In this document: piece by piece, positions 39,945 to 55,521 of the stretch
How the letters are laid out: each line of letters opens with the position of its first letter
Position numbering within the stretch: the first letter of the stretch is position 1
NCBI RefSeq assembly: GCF_031323975.1
Contig: NZ_JAVIWS010000001.1
Span: 3,286,001 to 3,350,000, forward strand
Direction: 5' to 3'
Source: Escherichia ruysiae
GTDB taxonomy: Bacteria; Pseudomonadota; Gammaproteobacteria; Enterobacterales; Enterobacteriaceae
Length of the DNA: 64,000 nt
The notes under the pieces: model-generated
Seen by the model: only the letters and a program-made list of their open reading frames with translations
What the model was told of the DNA's origin: nothing
Databases searched by the model: none
Position numbers and translations under genes: made by a program

Positions 39945-40850
39945 ATGAGCATGTCTCATATCAATTACAACCACTTGTATTACTTCTGGCATGTCTACAA
40001 AGAAGGCTCTGTGGTTGGCGCAGCGGAGGCGCTTTATTTAACACCACAAACCATTACCGGACAGATCCGGGCGCTGGAAGAGCGCCTGCAAGGGAAATTA
40101 TTTAAGCGTAAAGGACGCGGTCTGGAACCCAGTGAACTGGGGGAACTGGTCTATCGCTATGCCGATAAAATGTTCACGTTAAGCCAGGAAATGCTGGATA
40201 TCGTCAACTATCGCAAAGAGTCCAACTTATTATTTGATGTTGGTGTGGCAGATGCCCTTTCCAAACGCCTGGTCAGCAGTGTTCTGGATGCAGCCGTTGT
40301 AGAAGACGAGCAGATCCATCTACGCTGTTTCGAATCGACGCACGAGATGCTGTTAGAGCAGTTGAGTCAGCATAAGCTGGATATGATCATCTCTGACTGT
40401 CCGATCGACTCCACCCAACAAGAAGGGCTGTTTTCCATGAAAATTGGCGAGTGTGGCGTCAGTTTCTGGTGTACTAACCCGCTGCCGGAAAAGCCGTTTC
40501 CTGCCTGTCTGGAAGAGCGTCGTTTACTTATTCCGGGGCGTCGCTCAATGTTGGGACGCAAGCTATTAAACTGGTTTAACTCTCAGGGCTTAAACGTTGA
40601 AATTCTGGGGGAGTTTGATGATGCGGCGTTGATGAAAGCCTTTGGGGCGACGCATAACGCTATTTTCGTTGCGCCTTCGCTATATGCCAATGATTTTTAT
40701 AATGATAACTCGGTTGTGGAGATTGGGCGAGTTGAGAACGTCATGGAAGAGTACCATGCGATTTTTGCCGAAAGGATGATTCAACACCCTGCGGTACAGC
40801 GTATTTGCAATGCCGATTACTCTGCGCTGTTTACGCCAGCCGCGAAATAA
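39945..40850 (+). CDS. nhaR: LysR-type activator NhaR
   Basis: Activates nhaA in response to Na+ and also regulates pgaABCD and osmC. The start ATG 39945 has a GGGAGAG ribosome site; the frame extends 11 codons upstream without family support. The 301 residues have an N-terminal winged helix-turn-helix ([28 protein letters not shown], about 20-47) and a periplasmic-binding-like effector domain. The last third differs at more positions from remembered K-12 NhaR than the rest. In K-12 an IS1 follows; here the gap leads directly to the rpsT terminator. Confidence 0.95.
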   Translation: MSMSHINYNHLYYFWHVYKEGSVVGAAEALYLTPQTITGQIRALEERLQGKLFKRKGRGLEPSELGELVYRYADKMFTLSQEMLDIVNYRKESNLLFDVGVADALSKRLVSSVLDAAVVEDEQIHLRCFESTHEMLLEQLSQHKLDMIISDCPIDSTQQEGLFSMKIGECGVSFWCTNPLPEKPFPACLEERRLLIPGRRSMLGRKLLNWFNSQGLNVEILGEFDDAALMKAFGATHNAIFVAPSLYANDFYNDNSVVEIGRVENVMEEYHAIFAERMIQHPAVQRICNADYSALFTPAAK

Positions 40851-40894
40851 CTATTCGTACTTTGCAGGCTGCAGTTTCGGCCTGCTGGAGACAT

Positions 40895-40924
40895 AAAAAA
40901 ACCCGCTTACGCGGGTTTTTTTAC
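40895..40924. terminator. Bidirectional terminator between nhaR and rpsT
   Basis: A-run, ACCCGCTTACGCGGGT stem-loop (stem CCCGC/GCGGG, 40902-40915) and a T-run on the right. The A-run gives the minus-strand T tail for rpsT, and the T-run gives the plus-strand tail for nhaR. Confidence 0.92.
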
Positions 40925-40945
40925 AAAGCTGACAACAAAAGGCGA

Positions 40946-41536
<591 letters not shown>

Positions 41537-42478
41537 ATGAAGCTGATACGCGGCATACATAATCTCAGCCAGGCCCCGCAAGAAGGGTGTGTGCTGACTA
41601 TTGGTAATTTCGACGGCGTGCATCGTGGTCATCGCGCGCTGTTGCAAGGGTTGCAGGAAGAAGGGCGCAAGCGCAACTTACCGGTGATGGTGATGATTTT
41701 TGAGCCTCAACCGCTGGAACTGTTTGCTACCGACAAAGCCCCGGCACGTCTGACCCGACTGCGGGAAAAACTGCGTTACCTTGCAGAGTGTGGCGTTGAT
41801 TACGTGCTGTGCGTGCGTTTCGACAGACGTTTCGCGGCGTTAACCGCGCAAAATTTCATCAGCGATCTTCTGGTGAAGCATTTGCGGGTAAAATTTCTGG
41901 CTGTTGGTGATGATTTCCGCTTTGGCGCTGGTCGTGAAGGTGATTTCTTGTTATTACAGAAAGCGGGCGCGGAATACGGCTTCGACATCACCAGTACGCA
42001 AACTTTTTGCGAAGGCGGCGTGCGTATCAGCAGTACCGCTGTGCGTCAGGCATTGGCAGATGACAACCTTGCTCTGGCGGAAAGTTTACTGGGGCACCCG
42101 TTTGCCATCTCTGGGCGCGTTGTCCACGGTGATGAGTTAGGGCGCACTATTGGTTTCCCGACGGCGAATGTACCGCTACGCCGTCAGGTTTCCCCGGTGA
42201 AAGGGGTTTATGCGGTAGAAGTGCTGGGCCTCGGTGAAAAGCCGTTACCCGGCGTGGCAAACATCGGAACACGCCCTACGGTTGCCGGTATTCGCCAGCA
42301 GCTGGAAGTGCATTTGTTAGATGTTGCAATGGACCTGTACGGTCGCCATATACAAGTAGTGTTGCGTAAAAAAATACGCAGTGAGCAGCGATTTGCGTCG
42401 CTGGACGAACTGAAAGCGCAGATTGCGCGTGATGAATTAACCGCCCGCGAATTTTTTGGGCTAACAAAACCGGCTTAA
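41537..42478 (+). CDS. ribF: Bifunctional riboflavin kinase / FAD synthetase
   Basis: Makes FMN and then FAD from riboflavin. The 313 residues have an N-terminal nucleotidyltransferase domain with the motif TIGNFDGVHRGH (21-32) and ISSTAVR (about 158-164). A C-terminal kinase domain (about 185-310) includes GRTIGFPTANV. First gene of ribF-ileS-lspA-fkpB-ispH; 42 bp before ileS. Confidence 0.98.
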   Translation: MKLIRGIHNLSQAPQEGCVLTIGNFDGVHRGHRALLQGLQEEGRKRNLPVMVMIFEPQPLELFATDKAPARLTRLREKLRYLAECGVDYVLCVRFDRRFAALTAQNFISDLLVKHLRVKFLAVGDDFRFGAGREGDFLLLQKAGAEYGFDITSTQTFCEGGVRISSTAVRQALADDNLALAESLLGHPFAISGRVVHGDELGRTIGFPTANVPLRRQVSPVKGVYAVEVLGLGEKPLPGVANIGTRPTVAGIRQQLEVHLLDVAMDLYGRHIQVVLRKKIRSEQRFASLDELKAQIARDELTAREFFGLTKPA

Positions 42479-42520
42479 GCCTGTTATGTAATCAAACCGA
42501 AATACGGAACCGAGAATCTG

Positions 42521-45337
42521 ATGAGTGACTATAAATCAACCCTGAATTTGCCGGAAACAGGGTTCCCGATGCGTGGCGATCTCGCCAAGCGCGAACCGGG
42601 AATGCTGGCGCGTTGGACTGATGATGATCTGTACGGCATCATCCGTGCGGCTAAAAAAGGCAAAAAAACCTTCATTCTGCATGATGGCCCTCCATATGCG
42701 AATGGCAGCATTCATATTGGTCACTCGGTTAACAAGATTCTGAAAGACATAATCATCAAGTCCAAAGGGCTTTCCGGTTATGACTCGCCGTATGTGCCAG
42801 GCTGGGACTGCCACGGTCTGCCGATCGAACTGAAAGTAGAGCAAGAATACGGTAAACCGGGTGAGAAATTCACCGCCGCCGAGTTCCGCGCCAAGTGCCG
42901 CGAATACGCTGCGACCCAGGTTGATGGTCAGCGCAAAGACTTTATCCGTCTGGGCGTGCTGGGCGACTGGTCGCACCCGTACCTGACCATGGACTTCAAA
43001 ACTGAAGCCAATATCATCCGCGCGCTGGGTAAAATCATCGGCAACGGTCACCTGCACAAAGGTGCGAAGCCGGTACACTGGTGCGTTGACTGCCGTTCTG
43101 CGCTGGCAGAAGCGGAAGTTGAGTATTACGACAAAACCTCTCCGTCCATCGACGTTGCTTTCCAGGCAGTCGATCAGGATGCGCTGAAAGCGAAATTTGG
43201 CGTCAGCAACGTTAACGGCTCAATTTCGCTGGTGATCTGGACCACTACGCCGTGGACTCTGCCTGCGAACCGCGCAATCTCCATTGCACCTGATTTCGAC
43301 TATGCGCTGGTGCAGATCGACGGTCAGGCCGTGATTCTGGCGAAAGATCTGGTTGAAAGCGTAATGCAACGTATCGGCGTGACCGATTACACCATTCTCG
43401 GCACGGTGAAAGGTGCAGAGCTTGAGCTGCTGCGCTTTACTCATCCGTTTATGGGCTTCGACGTTCCCGCAATCCTCGGCGATCACGTTACCCTGGATGC
43501 CGGTACTGGTGCTGTTCACACCGCGCCTGGCCACGGCCCGGACGACTATGTGATTGGTCAGAAATACGGCCTGGAAACCGCTAACCCGGTTGGTCCGGAC
43601 GGCACTTATCTGCCGGGTACTTACCCGACGCTGGATGGTGTGAACGTCTTCAAAGCGAACGACATCGTCGTTGCGCTGTTGCAGGAAAAAGGCGCGCTGC
43701 TGCATGTTGAGAAAATGCAGCATAGCTATCCGTGCTGCTGGCGTCACAAAACGCCGATCATCTTCCGCGCGACGCCGCAGTGGTTCGTCAGCATGGATCA
43801 GAAAGGTCTGCGTGCGCAGTCACTGAAAGAGATCAAAGGCGTGCAGTGGATCCCGGACTGGGGTCAGGCGCGTATCGAGTCGATGGTCGCTAACCGTCCT
43901 GACTGGTGTATCTCCCGTCAGCGTACCTGGGGCGTACCGATGTCACTGTTCGTGCACAAAGACACTGAAGAGCTGCATCCGCGTACTCTCGAACTGATGG
44001 AAGAAGTGGCAAAACGCGTTGAAGTTGATGGCATTCAGGCGTGGTGGGATCTCGATGCGAAAGAGATCCTCGGCGACGAAGCTGACCAGTACGTGAAAGT
44101 GCCTGATACGCTGGATGTGTGGTTTGACTCTGGATCTACCCACTCTTCCGTTGTTGACGTGCGTCCGGAATTTGCCGGCCACGCTGCGGACATGTATCTG
44201 GAAGGTTCTGACCAACACCGTGGTTGGTTCATGTCTTCTTTGATGATCTCCACTGCGATGAAAGGCAAAGCGCCGTATCGTCAGGTACTGACTCACGGCT
44301 TTACCGTGGATGGTCAGGGTCGCAAGATGTCTAAATCCATCGGCAACACCGTTTCGCCGCAGGATGTGATGAACAAACTTGGCGCGGATATTCTGCGTCT
44401 GTGGGTGGCATCAACCGACTACACCGGCGAAATGGCTGTTTCTGACGAGATCCTGAAACGTGCTGCTGACAGCTATCGTCGTATCCGTAACACCGCGCGC
44501 TTCCTGCTGGCAAACCTCAATGGTTTCGATCCAGCAAAAGATATGGTGAAACCGGAAGAGATGGTGGTACTGGACAGATGGGCTGTGGGTTGTGCGAAAG
44601 CGGCTCAGGAAGACATCCTCAAGGCTTACGAAGCATACGATTTCCACGAAGTGGTACAGCGCCTGATGCGCTTCTGCTCCGTTGAGATGGGCTCTTTCTA
44701 CCTCGATATCATCAAAGACCGTCAGTACACCGCTAAAGCGGACAGCGTGGCGCGTCGTAGCTGCCAGACTGCGCTGTATCACATTGCAGAAGCGCTGGTG
44801 CGCTGGATGGCGCCGATCCTCTCCTTCACCGCTGATGAAGTGTGGGGCTACCTGCCGGGCGAGCGTGAAAAATACGTCTTCACCGGTGAGTGGTACGAAG
44901 GCCTGTTTGGTCTGGCAGACAGCGAAGCGATGAACGATGCATTCTGGGACGAGCTGCTGAAAGTGCGTGGCGAAGTGAACAAAGTCATCGAGCAGGCTCG
45001 TGCGGATAAGAAAGTCGGCGGTTCTCTGGAAGCGGCAGTGACCCTGTACGCGGAACCCGAACTGGCGGCGAAACTGACCGCGCTGGGTGATGAATTACGA
45101 TTTGTCCTGTTGACCTCTGGCGCTGCCGTTGCAGACTATAACGACGCACCTGCTGATGCGCAGCAGAGCGAAGTACTCAAAGGGCTGAAAGTCGCGTTGA
45201 GTAAAGCCGAAGGTGATAAGTGCCCACGCTGCTGGCACTACACCCAGGATGTCGGCAAGGTGGCGGAACACGCAGAAATCTGCGGCCGCTGTGTCAGCAA
45301 CGTCGCCGGCGACGGTGAAAAACGTAAGTTTGCCTGA
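42521..45337 (+). CDS. ileS: Isoleucyl-tRNA synthetase
   Basis: A class I synthetase of 938 residues. The HIGH motif is HIGH (65-68) in [10 protein letters not shown], the CP1 editing domain lies at about 200-400 ([13 protein letters not shown]), and KMSKS is about 602-606. A C-terminal zinc ribbon has Cys at 901, 904, 921 and 924 (CPRCWHYT...CGRC). Its TGA stop overlaps the ATG of lspA by one base, implying translational coupling. Confidence 0.99.
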   Translation: MSDYKSTLNLPETGFPMRGDLAKREPGMLARWTDDDLYGIIRAAKKGKKTFILHDGPPYANGSIHIGHSVNKILKDIIIKSKGLSGYDSPYVPGWDCHGLPIELKVEQEYGKPGEKFTAAEFRAKCREYAATQVDGQRKDFIRLGVLGDWSHPYLTMDFKTEANIIRALGKIIGNGHLHKGAKPVHWCVDCRSALAEAEVEYYDKTSPSIDVAFQAVDQDALKAKFGVSNVNGSISLVIWTTTPWTLPANRAISIAPDFDYALVQIDGQAVILAKDLVESVMQRIGVTDYTILGTVKGAELELLRFTHPFMGFDVPAILGDHVTLDAGTGAVHTAPGHGPDDYVIGQKYGLETANPVGPDGTYLPGTYPTLDGVNVFKANDIVVALLQEKGALLHVEKMQHSYPCCWRHKTPIIFRATPQWFVSMDQKGLRAQSLKEIKGVQWIPDWGQARIESMVANRPDWCISRQRTWGVPMSLFVHKDTEELHPRTLELMEEVAKRVEVDGIQAWWDLDAKEILGDEADQYVKVPDTLDVWFDSGSTHSSVVDVRPEFAGHAADMYLEGSDQHRGWFMSSLMISTAMKGKAPYRQVLTHGFTVDGQGRKMSKSIGNTVSPQDVMNKLGADILRLWVASTDYTGEMAVSDEILKRAADSYRRIRNTARFLLANLNGFDPAKDMVKPEEMVVLDRWAVGCAKAAQEDILKAYEAYDFHEVVQRLMRFCSVEMGSFYLDIIKDRQYTAKADSVARRSCQTALYHIAEALVRWMAPILSFTADEVWGYLPGEREKYVFTGEWYEGLFGLADSEAMNDAFWDELLKVRGEVNKVIEQARADKKVGGSLEAAVTLYAEPELAAKLTALGDELRFVLLTSGAAVADYNDAPADAQQSEVLKGLKVALSKAEGDKCPRCWHYTQDVGKVAEHAEICGRCVSNVAGDGEKRKFA

Positions 45338-45831
45338 TGAGTCAATCGATCTGTTCAACAGGGCTACGCTGGCTGTGGCTGGTGGTAGTCGTGCTGATTA
45401 TCGATCTGGGCAGCAAATACCTGATCCTCCAGAACTTTGCTCTGGGGGATACGGTTCCGCTGTTCCCGTCGCTTAATCTGCATTATGCGCGTAACTATGG
45501 CGCGGCGTTTAGTTTCCTTGCCGATAGCGGCGGCTGGCAGCGTTGGTTTTTTGCCGGTATTGCGATTGGTATTAGTGTGATCCTGACGGTGATGATGTAT
45601 CGCTCGAAGGCTACGCAAAAGCTAAACAATATCGCTTACGCGCTGATTATTGGCGGCGCACTGGGCAACCTGTTCGACCGTCTGTGGCACGGCTTTGTGG
45701 TCGATATGATCGACTTCTACGTCGGCGACTGGCATTTCGCCACCTTCAACCTCGCCGATAGCGCAATCTGTGTCGGTGCGGCATTGATTGTGCTGGAAGG
45801 TTTTTTACCTTCTAAAGCGAAAAAACAATAA
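45337..45831 (+). CDS. lspA: Lipoprotein signal peptidase II
   Basis: An aspartyl protease cleaving the signal peptide of diacylglyceryl prolipoproteins in the inner membrane; the target of globomycin. The 164 residues have four membrane helices (about 12-30, 70-88, 96-113 and 138-158). The catalytic Asp residues are D123 (FVVDMIDFY) and D141 ([10 protein letters not shown]), with the conserved N53 region NYGAAFS. ATG overlaps the ileS stop. Confidence 0.98.
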   Translation: MSQSICSTGLRWLWLVVVVLIIDLGSKYLILQNFALGDTVPLFPSLNLHYARNYGAAFSFLADSGGWQRWFFAGIAIGISVILTVMMYRSKATQKLNNIAYALIIGGALGNLFDRLWHGFVVDMIDFYVGDWHFATFNLADSAICVGAALIVLEGFLPSKAKKQ

Positions 45832-45838
45832 TAAACCC

Positions 45839-45910
45839 TGCCGGATGCGATGCTGACGCATCTTATCCGGCCTACCGATTGCTGCGAAATCGTAGGCCGC
45901 ATCCGGCAAA
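45839..45910. repeat. BIME with one complete and one short REP between lspA and fkpB
   Basis: A REP GCCGGATGCGATGCTGACGC...TTATCCGGCCTAC (about 45840-45875) is followed by a shortened reverse unit, GTAGGCCGCATCCGGCA (about 45892-45908), which lacks the usual middle of the palindrome. It lies inside the ribF-ispH operon, so it is part of a polycistronic mRNA and could slow 3'-5' decay. Confidence 0.9.
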
Positions 45911-45937
45911 AATCCTCAAATACAAGAGCAAACCTGC

Positions 45938-46387
45938 ATGTCTGAATCTGTACAGAGCAATAGCGCCGTCCTGGTGCACTTCACGCTAAAACTCGACGAT
46001 GGCACTACCGCCGAGTCTACCCGCAACAACGGTAAACCGGCGCTGTTCCGCCTGGGTGATGCTTCTCTTTCCGAAGGGCTGGAGCAACATCTGCTGGGGC
46101 TGAAAGTGGGCGATAAAACCACCTTCACGCTGGAGCCAGATGCGGCGTTTGGCGTGCCGTCACCAGACCTGATTCAGTACTTCTCCCGCCGTGAGTTTAT
46201 GGATGCAGGCGAGCCAGAAATTGGCGCAATAATGCTTTTTACCGCAATGGATGGCAGTGAGATGCCTGGCGTGATCCGCGAAATTAACGGCGACTCTATT
46301 ACCGTTGATTTTAACCATCCGCTGGCCGGGCAGACCGTTCATTTTGATATTGAAGTGCTGGAAATCGATCCGGCACTGGAGGCGTAA
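45938..46387 (+). CDS. fkpB: FKBP-type peptidyl-prolyl isomerase FkpB
   Basis: A 149-residue SlyD-like prolyl isomerase. It opens with the beta strands [18 protein letters not shown], contains the SlyD-like IF insert region ([17 protein letters not shown]), and ends in the second FKBP half ([15 protein letters not shown]). It lacks SlyD's His-rich tail. It is separated from lspA by a BIME and by one base from ispH (TAA-C-ATG). Confidence 0.96.
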   Translation: MSESVQSNSAVLVHFTLKLDDGTTAESTRNNGKPALFRLGDASLSEGLEQHLLGLKVGDKTTFTLEPDAAFGVPSPDLIQYFSRREFMDAGEPEIGAIMLFTAMDGSEMPGVIREINGDSITVDFNHPLAGQTVHFDIEVLEIDPALEA

Positions 46388-46388
46388 C

Positions 46389-47339
46389 ATGCAGATCCTG
46401 TTGGCCAACCCGCGTGGTTTTTGTGCCGGGGTAGACCGCGCTATCAGCATTGTTGAAAACGCGCTGGCCATTTACGGCGCACCGATATATGTCCGCCACG
46501 AAGTGGTGCATAACCGCTACGTGGTCGATAGCCTGCGCGAGCGTGGGGCTATCTTTATTGAGCAGATCAGCGAAGTGCCGGACGGTGCGATCCTGATTTT
46601 CTCTGCGCATGGCGTTTCCCAGGCGGTACGCAACGAAGCGAAAAGTCGCGATCTGACGGTATTCGACGCCACCTGTCCGCTGGTGACCAAAGTGCATATG
46701 GAAGTTGCCCGCGCTAGTCGTCGTGGTGAAGAATCTATTCTCATCGGCCACGCCGGGCACCCGGAAGTGGAAGGGACGATGGGACAGTACAGCAACCCGG
46801 AAGGGGGAATGTATCTGGTTGAATCGCCAGATGACGTATGGAAGCTGACGGTCAAAAACGAAGAGAAGCTCTCTTTTATGACCCAGACCACGCTGTCGGT
46901 GGATGACACGTCTGATGTTATCGACGCGCTGCGTAAACGCTTCCCGAAAATTGTCGGGCCGCGCAAAGATGACATTTGTTACGCCACTACCAACCGTCAG
47001 GAAGCAGTACGCGCCCTGGCAGAGCAGGCGGAAGTTGTGCTGGTGGTCGGTTCGAAAAACTCCTCCAACTCCAACCGTCTGGCGGAACTGGCACAGCGTA
47101 TGGGCAAACGCGCGTTTTTAATTGACGATGCGGCAGATATCCAGGAAGAGTGGGTGAAAGAAGCGAAATGCGTCGGTGTGACTGCGGGCGCATCAGCTCC
47201 GGATATTCTGGTACAGAACGTCGTCGCACGTTTACAGCAGCTTGGCGGTGGTGAAGCCATTTCGCTTGAAGGCCGTGAAGAAAACATTGTTTTCGAAGTG
47301 CCGAAAGAGCTGCGTGTCGATATTCGTGAAGTTGATTAA
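46389..47339 (+). CDS. ispH: 4-hydroxy-3-methylbut-2-enyl diphosphate reductase
   Basis: Last enzyme of the MEP isoprenoid pathway, making IPP and DMAPP through an Fe-S cluster. The start ATG 46389 is one base past the fkpB stop; the frame extends upstream without support. The 316 residues hold conserved cysteines C12 (GFCAGVDRA), C96 (DATCPLVTK) and a third in [11 protein letters not shown] (about 197), plus the proton-relay segment. Followed by a terminator at 47364-47393. Confidence 0.98.
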   Translation: MQILLANPRGFCAGVDRAISIVENALAIYGAPIYVRHEVVHNRYVVDSLRERGAIFIEQISEVPDGAILIFSAHGVSQAVRNEAKSRDLTVFDATCPLVTKVHMEVARASRRGEESILIGHAGHPEVEGTMGQYSNPEGGMYLVESPDDVWKLTVKNEEKLSFMTQTTLSVDDTSDVIDALRKRFPKIVGPRKDDICYATTNRQEAVRALAEQAEVVLVVGSKNSSNSNRLAELAQRMGKRAFLIDDAADIQEEWVKEAKCVGVTAGASAPDILVQNVVARLQQLGGGEAISLEGREENIVFEVPKELRVDIREVD

Positions 47340-47363
47340 GTCATTAGCAGCCTAAGTTATGCG

Positions 47364-47393
47364 AAAATGCCGGTCTTATTACCGGCATTTTTT
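47364..47393 (+). terminator. Terminator of the ribF-ispH operon
   Basis: AAAATGCCGGT (47364-47374) pairs with ACCGGCATTTT (about 47381-47391) around CTTATT and continues into T residues. It lies 25 bp after ispH and just before rihC. Confidence 0.9.
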
Positions 47394-47404
47394 ATGGAGA
47401 AAAC

Positions 47405-48319
47405 ATGCGCTTGCCGATTTTTTTGGATACTGACCCTGGTATCGACGATGCCGCAGCGATTGCTGCCGCGATCTTCGCCCCACAACTCGATCTCCAACTG
47501 ATGACGACTGTCGGAGGCAATGTATCGGTGCAGAAAACTACCCGAAATGCGCTGCAATTGCTGCATTTCTGGGATGCGGATATCCCACTCGCCCAGGGGG
47601 CGGCAACACCGTTGGTACGCGCACCGCGTGATGCGTCTTATGTTCATGGCGAATCCGGCATGGAAGGTTATGACTTCGTTGAGCACAATCGAAAACCACT
47701 GGAGAAACCGGCGTTTCTGGCGATTCGTGATGCGCTAATGTGCGCGCCTGAACCCGTTACCCTGGTGGCGATCGGGCCGTTGACGAATATCGCGCTATTA
47801 CTTTCGCAGTGCCCGGAATGCAAACCGCATATTCGTCGTCTGGTGATCATGGGCGGTTCTGCCGGTCGTGGCAATTTCACGCCGAATGCCGAGTTTAATA
47901 TTGCGATTGATCCTGAAGCGGCGGCCCAGGTCTTCCAGAGCGGACTGGAGATTGTGATGTGTGGCCTGGACGTCACCAATCAGGCGATGCTCACTCCCGA
48001 ATATCTCATCACACTACCGGAATTGAATCGCACCGGAAAAATGCTTCATGCACTGTTTAGTCACTACCGCAGCGGCAGTATGCAAAGTGGCCTACGAATG
48101 CACGATCTCTGTGCCATTGCCTGGCTGGTTCGCCCGGACTTGTTCACTCTCAAACCGTGTTTTGTGGCGGTAGAAACACAAGGTGAATTTACTGCGGGTA
48201 CGACAGTCGTCGATATTGACGGTCGGCTGGATAAACCGGCAAATGTTCAGGTTGCGCTGGATCTGGACGTGAAAGGTTTCCAGCAGTGGGTGGCGGAGGT
48301 GCTGGCGCTGGCGCCGTAA
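47405..48319 (+). CDS. rihC: Non-specific ribonucleoside hydrolase RihC
   Basis: A 304-residue Ca2+-dependent nucleoside hydrolase splitting purine and pyrimidine ribonucleosides. The N-terminal Asp cluster [12 protein letters not shown] (8-19) binds calcium and activates water, and the C-terminal segment [11 protein letters not shown] (about 228-238) carries the catalytic His and a calcium-binding Asp. Its start ATG follows ATGGAG. Has its own transcription unit; 166 bp to dapB. Confidence 0.97.
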   Translation: MRLPIFLDTDPGIDDAAAIAAAIFAPQLDLQLMTTVGGNVSVQKTTRNALQLLHFWDADIPLAQGAATPLVRAPRDASYVHGESGMEGYDFVEHNRKPLEKPAFLAIRDALMCAPEPVTLVAIGPLTNIALLLSQCPECKPHIRRLVIMGGSAGRGNFTPNAEFNIAIDPEAAAQVFQSGLEIVMCGLDVTNQAMLTPEYLITLPELNRTGKMLHALFSHYRSGSMQSGLRMHDLCAIAWLVRPDLFTLKPCFVAVETQGEFTAGTTVVDIDGRLDKPANVQVALDLDVKGFQQWVAEVLALAP

Positions 48320-48470
48320 CCTGTCACATGTTATCAGCATGTAGTCATTCACTGACTCATGCCTTTCACTGATATCCCTCCCTGTTTATCATTAATTTCT
48401 AATTATCAGCGTTTTTGGCTGGCGGCGTAGCGATGCGCTGGTTACTCTGAAAACGGTCTATACAAATTAA

Positions 48471-49307
<837 letters not shown>

Positions 49308-49359
49308 CCACAAAACATTTGTAATGACGCAAAAATAACACATTTAATTTATTGATTAT

Positions 49360-49392
49360 AAAGGGCTTTAATTTTAAGCCCTTTTATTTTTG
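49360..49392 (+). terminator. Terminator after dapB
   Basis: AAGGGCTT (49361-49368) pairs with AAGCCCTT (about 49376-49383) around TAATTTT and is followed by TTATTTTT. Confidence 0.88.
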
Positions 49393-49763
49393 GTGTTATG
49401 TTTTTGAATTTTATTCAAGTGCTAAAAATTACATGTTTTGTCTTCTTCTTTTGTTGTTTTAATGTAAATTTTGACCATCTGGTCCACTTTTTTTCTTCGT
49501 GTTCTTTGTTTACACATTCTTCTCGCTGCGCAAGCGTTTTCCAGACCTTGTTAGATTGTGTTTTTGTCGGTTAGTGCCTGTAAAATAGATGTGAGGCATA
49601 AAATTATATAATAAATCCCGCTATTGAGTTGACTTTTAGCGCCCATATCTCCAGAATGCCGCCGTTTGCCAGAAATTCGTCGGTAAGCAGATTTGCATTG
49701 ATTCATCGCATCATTGTGAATTAATATGCAAATAAAGTGAGTGAATATTCTCTGGAGGGTGTT
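49393..49763 (+). promoter_or_regulatory. carAB control region: PurR box, P1/P2 and ARG boxes
   Basis: A PurR-like operator GCGCAAGCGTTTTCCA lies at 49528-49543. A P1-type -10 TAAAAT is at 49581-49586. The P2 promoter shows -35 TTGATT (49698-49703) and -10 TAATAT (49722-49727). Two ARG boxes have cores TGAATTAATATGCA (49717-49730) and TGAGTGAATATTCT (49738-49751), centres 21 bp apart, over the P2 -10. This gives pyrimidine/purine control at P1 and arginine control at P2, as known for carAB. Confidence 0.88.
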
Positions 49764-50912
49764 TTGATTAAGTCAGCGCTATTGGTTCTGGAAGACGGAA
49801 CCCAGTTTCACGGTCGGGCCATAGGGGCAACAGGTTCGGCGGTTGGGGAAGTCGTTTTCAATACTTCAATGACCGGTTATCAAGAAATCCTCACTGATCC
49901 TTCCTATTCTCGTCAAATCGTTACTCTTACTTATCCCCATATTGGCAATGTCGGCACTAATGACGCTGATGAAGAATCTTCTCAGGTACATGCACAAGGT
50001 CTGGTGATTCGCGACCTGCCGCTGATTGCCAGCAACTTCCGTAATACCGAAGACCTCTCTTCTTACCTGAAGCGCCATAACATCGTAGCGATTGCCGATA
50101 TCGATACCCGTAAGCTGACGCGTTTACTGCGCGAGAAAGGCGCACAGAACGGCTGCATCATCGCGGGCGACAACCCGGATGCGGCGCTGGCATTAGAAAA
50201 AGCCCGCGCGTTCCCTGGCCTCAATGGTATGGATCTGGCAAAAGAAGTGACTACCGCAGAGGCCTATAGCTGGACACAAGGGAGTTGGAGGCTGACCGGC
50301 GGCCTGCCAGAAGCGAAAAAAGAAGACGAGCTGCCGTTCCACGTCGTGGCTTATGATTTCGGTGCCAAGCGCAACATCTTGCGGATGCTGGTGGACAGAG
50401 GCTGTCGCCTGACCATCGTTCCGGCACAAACCTCTGCGGAAGACGTGTTGAAAATGAATCCGGACGGTATCTTCCTCTCCAACGGCCCTGGCGATCCGGC
50501 ACCGTGCGATTACGCCATTACCGCCATCCAGAAATTCCTCGAAACCGACATCCCGGTATTTGGTATCTGCCTCGGTCATCAGCTGCTGGCGCTGGCAAGT
50601 GGGGCGAAGACCATCAAAATGAAATTTGGTCACCACGGCGGCAACCATCCGGTGAAAGATATTGAGAAAAACGTGGTGATGATCACCGCCCAGAACCACG
50701 GTTTTGCGGTGGACGAAGCAACATTACCTGCAAACCTGCGTGTTACACATAAATCCCTGTTCGACGGTACGTTACAAGGGATTCATCGCACCGATAAACC
50801 GGCGTTCAGCTTCCAGGGGCACCCTGAAGCCAGCCCTGGTCCACACGACGCAGCGCCGTTGTTCGACCACTTTATCGAGTTAATTGAGCAGTACCGTAAA
50901 ACCGCTAAGTAA
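49764..50912 (+). CDS. carA: Carbamoyl-phosphate synthase small subunit
   Basis: Glutamine amidotransferase subunit feeding ammonia to CarB. The start is the rare TTG at 49764-49766 after TGGAGGG, giving 382 residues ([11 protein letters not shown]...), as in K-12; the ATG/GTG frames upstream are not used. The class I glutaminase domain (about 190-380) has the nucleophile C269 in GICLGHQL, with H353 and E355 near the C-terminus (QGHPEASP). Coupled to carB, 17 bp downstream. Confidence 0.98.
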   Translation: MIKSALLVLEDGTQFHGRAIGATGSAVGEVVFNTSMTGYQEILTDPSYSRQIVTLTYPHIGNVGTNDADEESSQVHAQGLVIRDLPLIASNFRNTEDLSSYLKRHNIVAIADIDTRKLTRLLREKGAQNGCIIAGDNPDAALALEKARAFPGLNGMDLAKEVTTAEAYSWTQGSWRLTGGLPEAKKEDELPFHVVAYDFGAKRNILRMLVDRGCRLTIVPAQTSAEDVLKMNPDGIFLSNGPGDPAPCDYAITAIQKFLETDIPVFGICLGHQLLALASGAKTIKMKFGHHGGNHPVKDIEKNVVMITAQNHGFAVDEATLPANLRVTHKSLFDGTLQGIHRTDKPAFSFQGHPEASPGPHDAAPLFDHFIELIEQYRKTAK

Positions 50913-50929
50913 TCAGGAGTAAAAGAGCC

Positions 50930-54151
<3,222 letters not shown>

Positions 54152-54203
54152 TAGCGTGTCATGGCAGATATTTTTTATCCGCCAATTTGATCGAATAACT
54201 AAT

Positions 54204-54232
54204 ACGGTTCTCTGATGAGAACCGTTTTTTTT
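54204..54232 (+). terminator. Terminator after carB
   Basis: ACGGTTCTC (54204-54212) pairs with GAGAACCGT (54217-54225) around TGAT and is followed by TTTTTTT. Confidence 0.93.
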
Positions 54233-54300
54233 ACCAGTAAGGATAATCTTTCCGGGAAACTCTATTTTTGATGATGTAAGCAGGATTTAGCTCACACTTA

Positions 54301-54330
54301 TTGACAGGGAAGTTGCATACTATCGATATA
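54301..54330 (+). promoter_or_regulatory. Candidate caiF promoter
   Basis: A consensus -35 TTGACA (54301-54306) is followed after 18 bp by GATATA (54325-54330), 82 bp before the caiF ATG. The preceding TTAGCTCACAC has one half of a CRP-like site, fitting the known CRP/FNR activation. The assignment is by position and hexamers only. Confidence 0.5.
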
Positions 54331-54411
54331 TCCACAATTTTAATATGGCCTTGTTTGATTGCTTCAAAACGAGTCATAGCCAGACTTTTAATTTGTGAAA
54401 CTGGAGTTCGT

Positions 54412-54807
54412 ATGTGTGAAGGATATGTTGAAAAACCACTCTATTTGTTAATCGCCGAATGGATGATGGCTGAAAATCGCTGGGTGATAGCAAGAGAGAT
54501 CTCTATTCATTTCGATATTGAACACAGCAAGGCGATTAATACCCTAACTTATATTCTGTCGGAAGTCGCAGAAATAAGCTGCGAAGTTAAGATGATCCCT
54601 AATAAGCTGGAAGGGCGGGGATGTCAGTGCCAGCGACTGGTTAAAGTGGTCGATATTGATGAGCACATTTACGCGCGCCTGCGCAATAACAGCCGGGAAA
54701 AATTAGTCGGCGTAAGAAAGACGCCGCGTATTCCTGCCGTTCCGCTCACGGAACTTAACCGCGAGCAGAAGTGGCAGATGATGTTGTCAAAGAGTATGCG
54801 TCGTTAA
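54412..54807 (+). CDS. caiF: Carnitine operon activator CaiF
   Basis: Anaerobic carnitine-dependent activator of the divergent caiTABCDE and fixABCX operons. The start ATG 54412 (131 residues) matches K-12; the frame extends 37 codons upstream without family support. The protein has an N-terminal winged-helix-like segment (AEWMMAENRWVIAREISIHFDIEHSKAINTL) and a cysteine-rich middle (RGCQCQRL) that could bind metal. It is a small one-family regulator. A BIME separates it from caiE. Confidence 0.96.
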   Translation: MCEGYVEKPLYLLIAEWMMAENRWVIAREISIHFDIEHSKAINTLTYILSEVAEISCEVKMIPNKLEGRGCQCQRLVKVVDIDEHIYARLRNNSREKLVGVRKTPRIPAVPLTELNREQKWQMMLSKSMRR

Positions 54808-54840
54808 TGTCATTTCGTTGATACCACGCAGCCTGGTTGC

Positions 54841-54923
54841 TGGATGCGATGCTGGCGCATCTTATCCGGCCTACGGTTGCGCTCCTGGTTGGTCGGATAA
54901 GGCGTTTACGCCGCATCCGATGA
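54841..54923. repeat. BIME between caiF and caiE
   Basis: Two facing REP units, TGGATGCGATGCTGGCGC...TTATCCGGCCTAC and GGTCGGATAAGGCGTTTACGCCGCATCCGA, fill the gap between convergent caiF and caiE. The last bases are 3 bp from the caiE stop. Confidence 0.9.
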
Positions 54924-54925
54924 TG

Positions 54926-55516
54926 TTACCGCTTTGGCGTCACATCCGTCGTCCCCTGCAAACGGGGACGATTTTCCTCCATTTGCCTCAACGGTTGCGT
55001 TTCATGTAACGCTGCATGGCAGCGCCCGACAAGATCCTGATACTCTTTAGTATTCAATTGCTTCCAGTGCAACTCGTCATCGCTGACGCTGCGCACGGCA
55101 CGGGCTGGCGTGCCCATCAACAACTGGCGTTTCTCGCCGCGAAAGCCTGCTTTGACAAAGCTCATGGCGGCAACAATGCTCTCTTCACCAATGACCGCGC
55201 CATCCATAATCACGCTGTTCATCCCGACCAATGCATCACGACCGATCACACAGCCATGCAGGATCGCGCCATGACCGATATGACCGTTTTCCCCGACAAT
55301 GGTGTCAGTATCGCTGTAGCCATGCATAATGCAGCCATCCTGAATATTGGCTCCTGCTTGCACAATCAGTCGTCCGTAATCACCACGCAGCGAGGCGAGG
55401 GGACCGATGTAGACTCCGGCTCCCACAATTACATCGCCAATCAATACCGCACTGGGATGGACAAACGCCGTCGGGTGAACCACCGGAATTAATCCCTCAA
55501 AGGCGTAATAGCTCAC
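54926..55516 (-). CDS. caiE: Carnitine operon protein CaiE (hexapeptide repeat)
   Basis: A left-handed beta-helix (hexapeptide) protein of 196 residues related to gamma-class carbonic anhydrases and PaaY. It enhances CaiB/CaiD activity in K-12, possibly in cofactor supply. Hexapeptide repeats run from about 25 to 140 ([20 protein letters not shown]...[15 protein letters not shown]). I took GTG 55516; an alternative ATG at 55537 would overlap caiD by 16 bp. Last gene of the cai operon. Confidence 0.94.
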   Translation of the reverse strand: MSYYAFEGLIPVVHPTAFVHPSAVLIGDVIVGAGVYIGPLASLRGDYGRLIVQAGANIQDGCIMHGYSDTDTIVGENGHIGHGAILHGCVIGRDALVGMNSVIMDGAVIGEESIVAAMSFVKAGFRGEKRQLLMGTPARAVRSVSDDELHWKQLNTKEYQDLVGRCHAALHETQPLRQMEENRPRLQGTTDVTPKR

Positions 55517-55521
55517 GGTTA

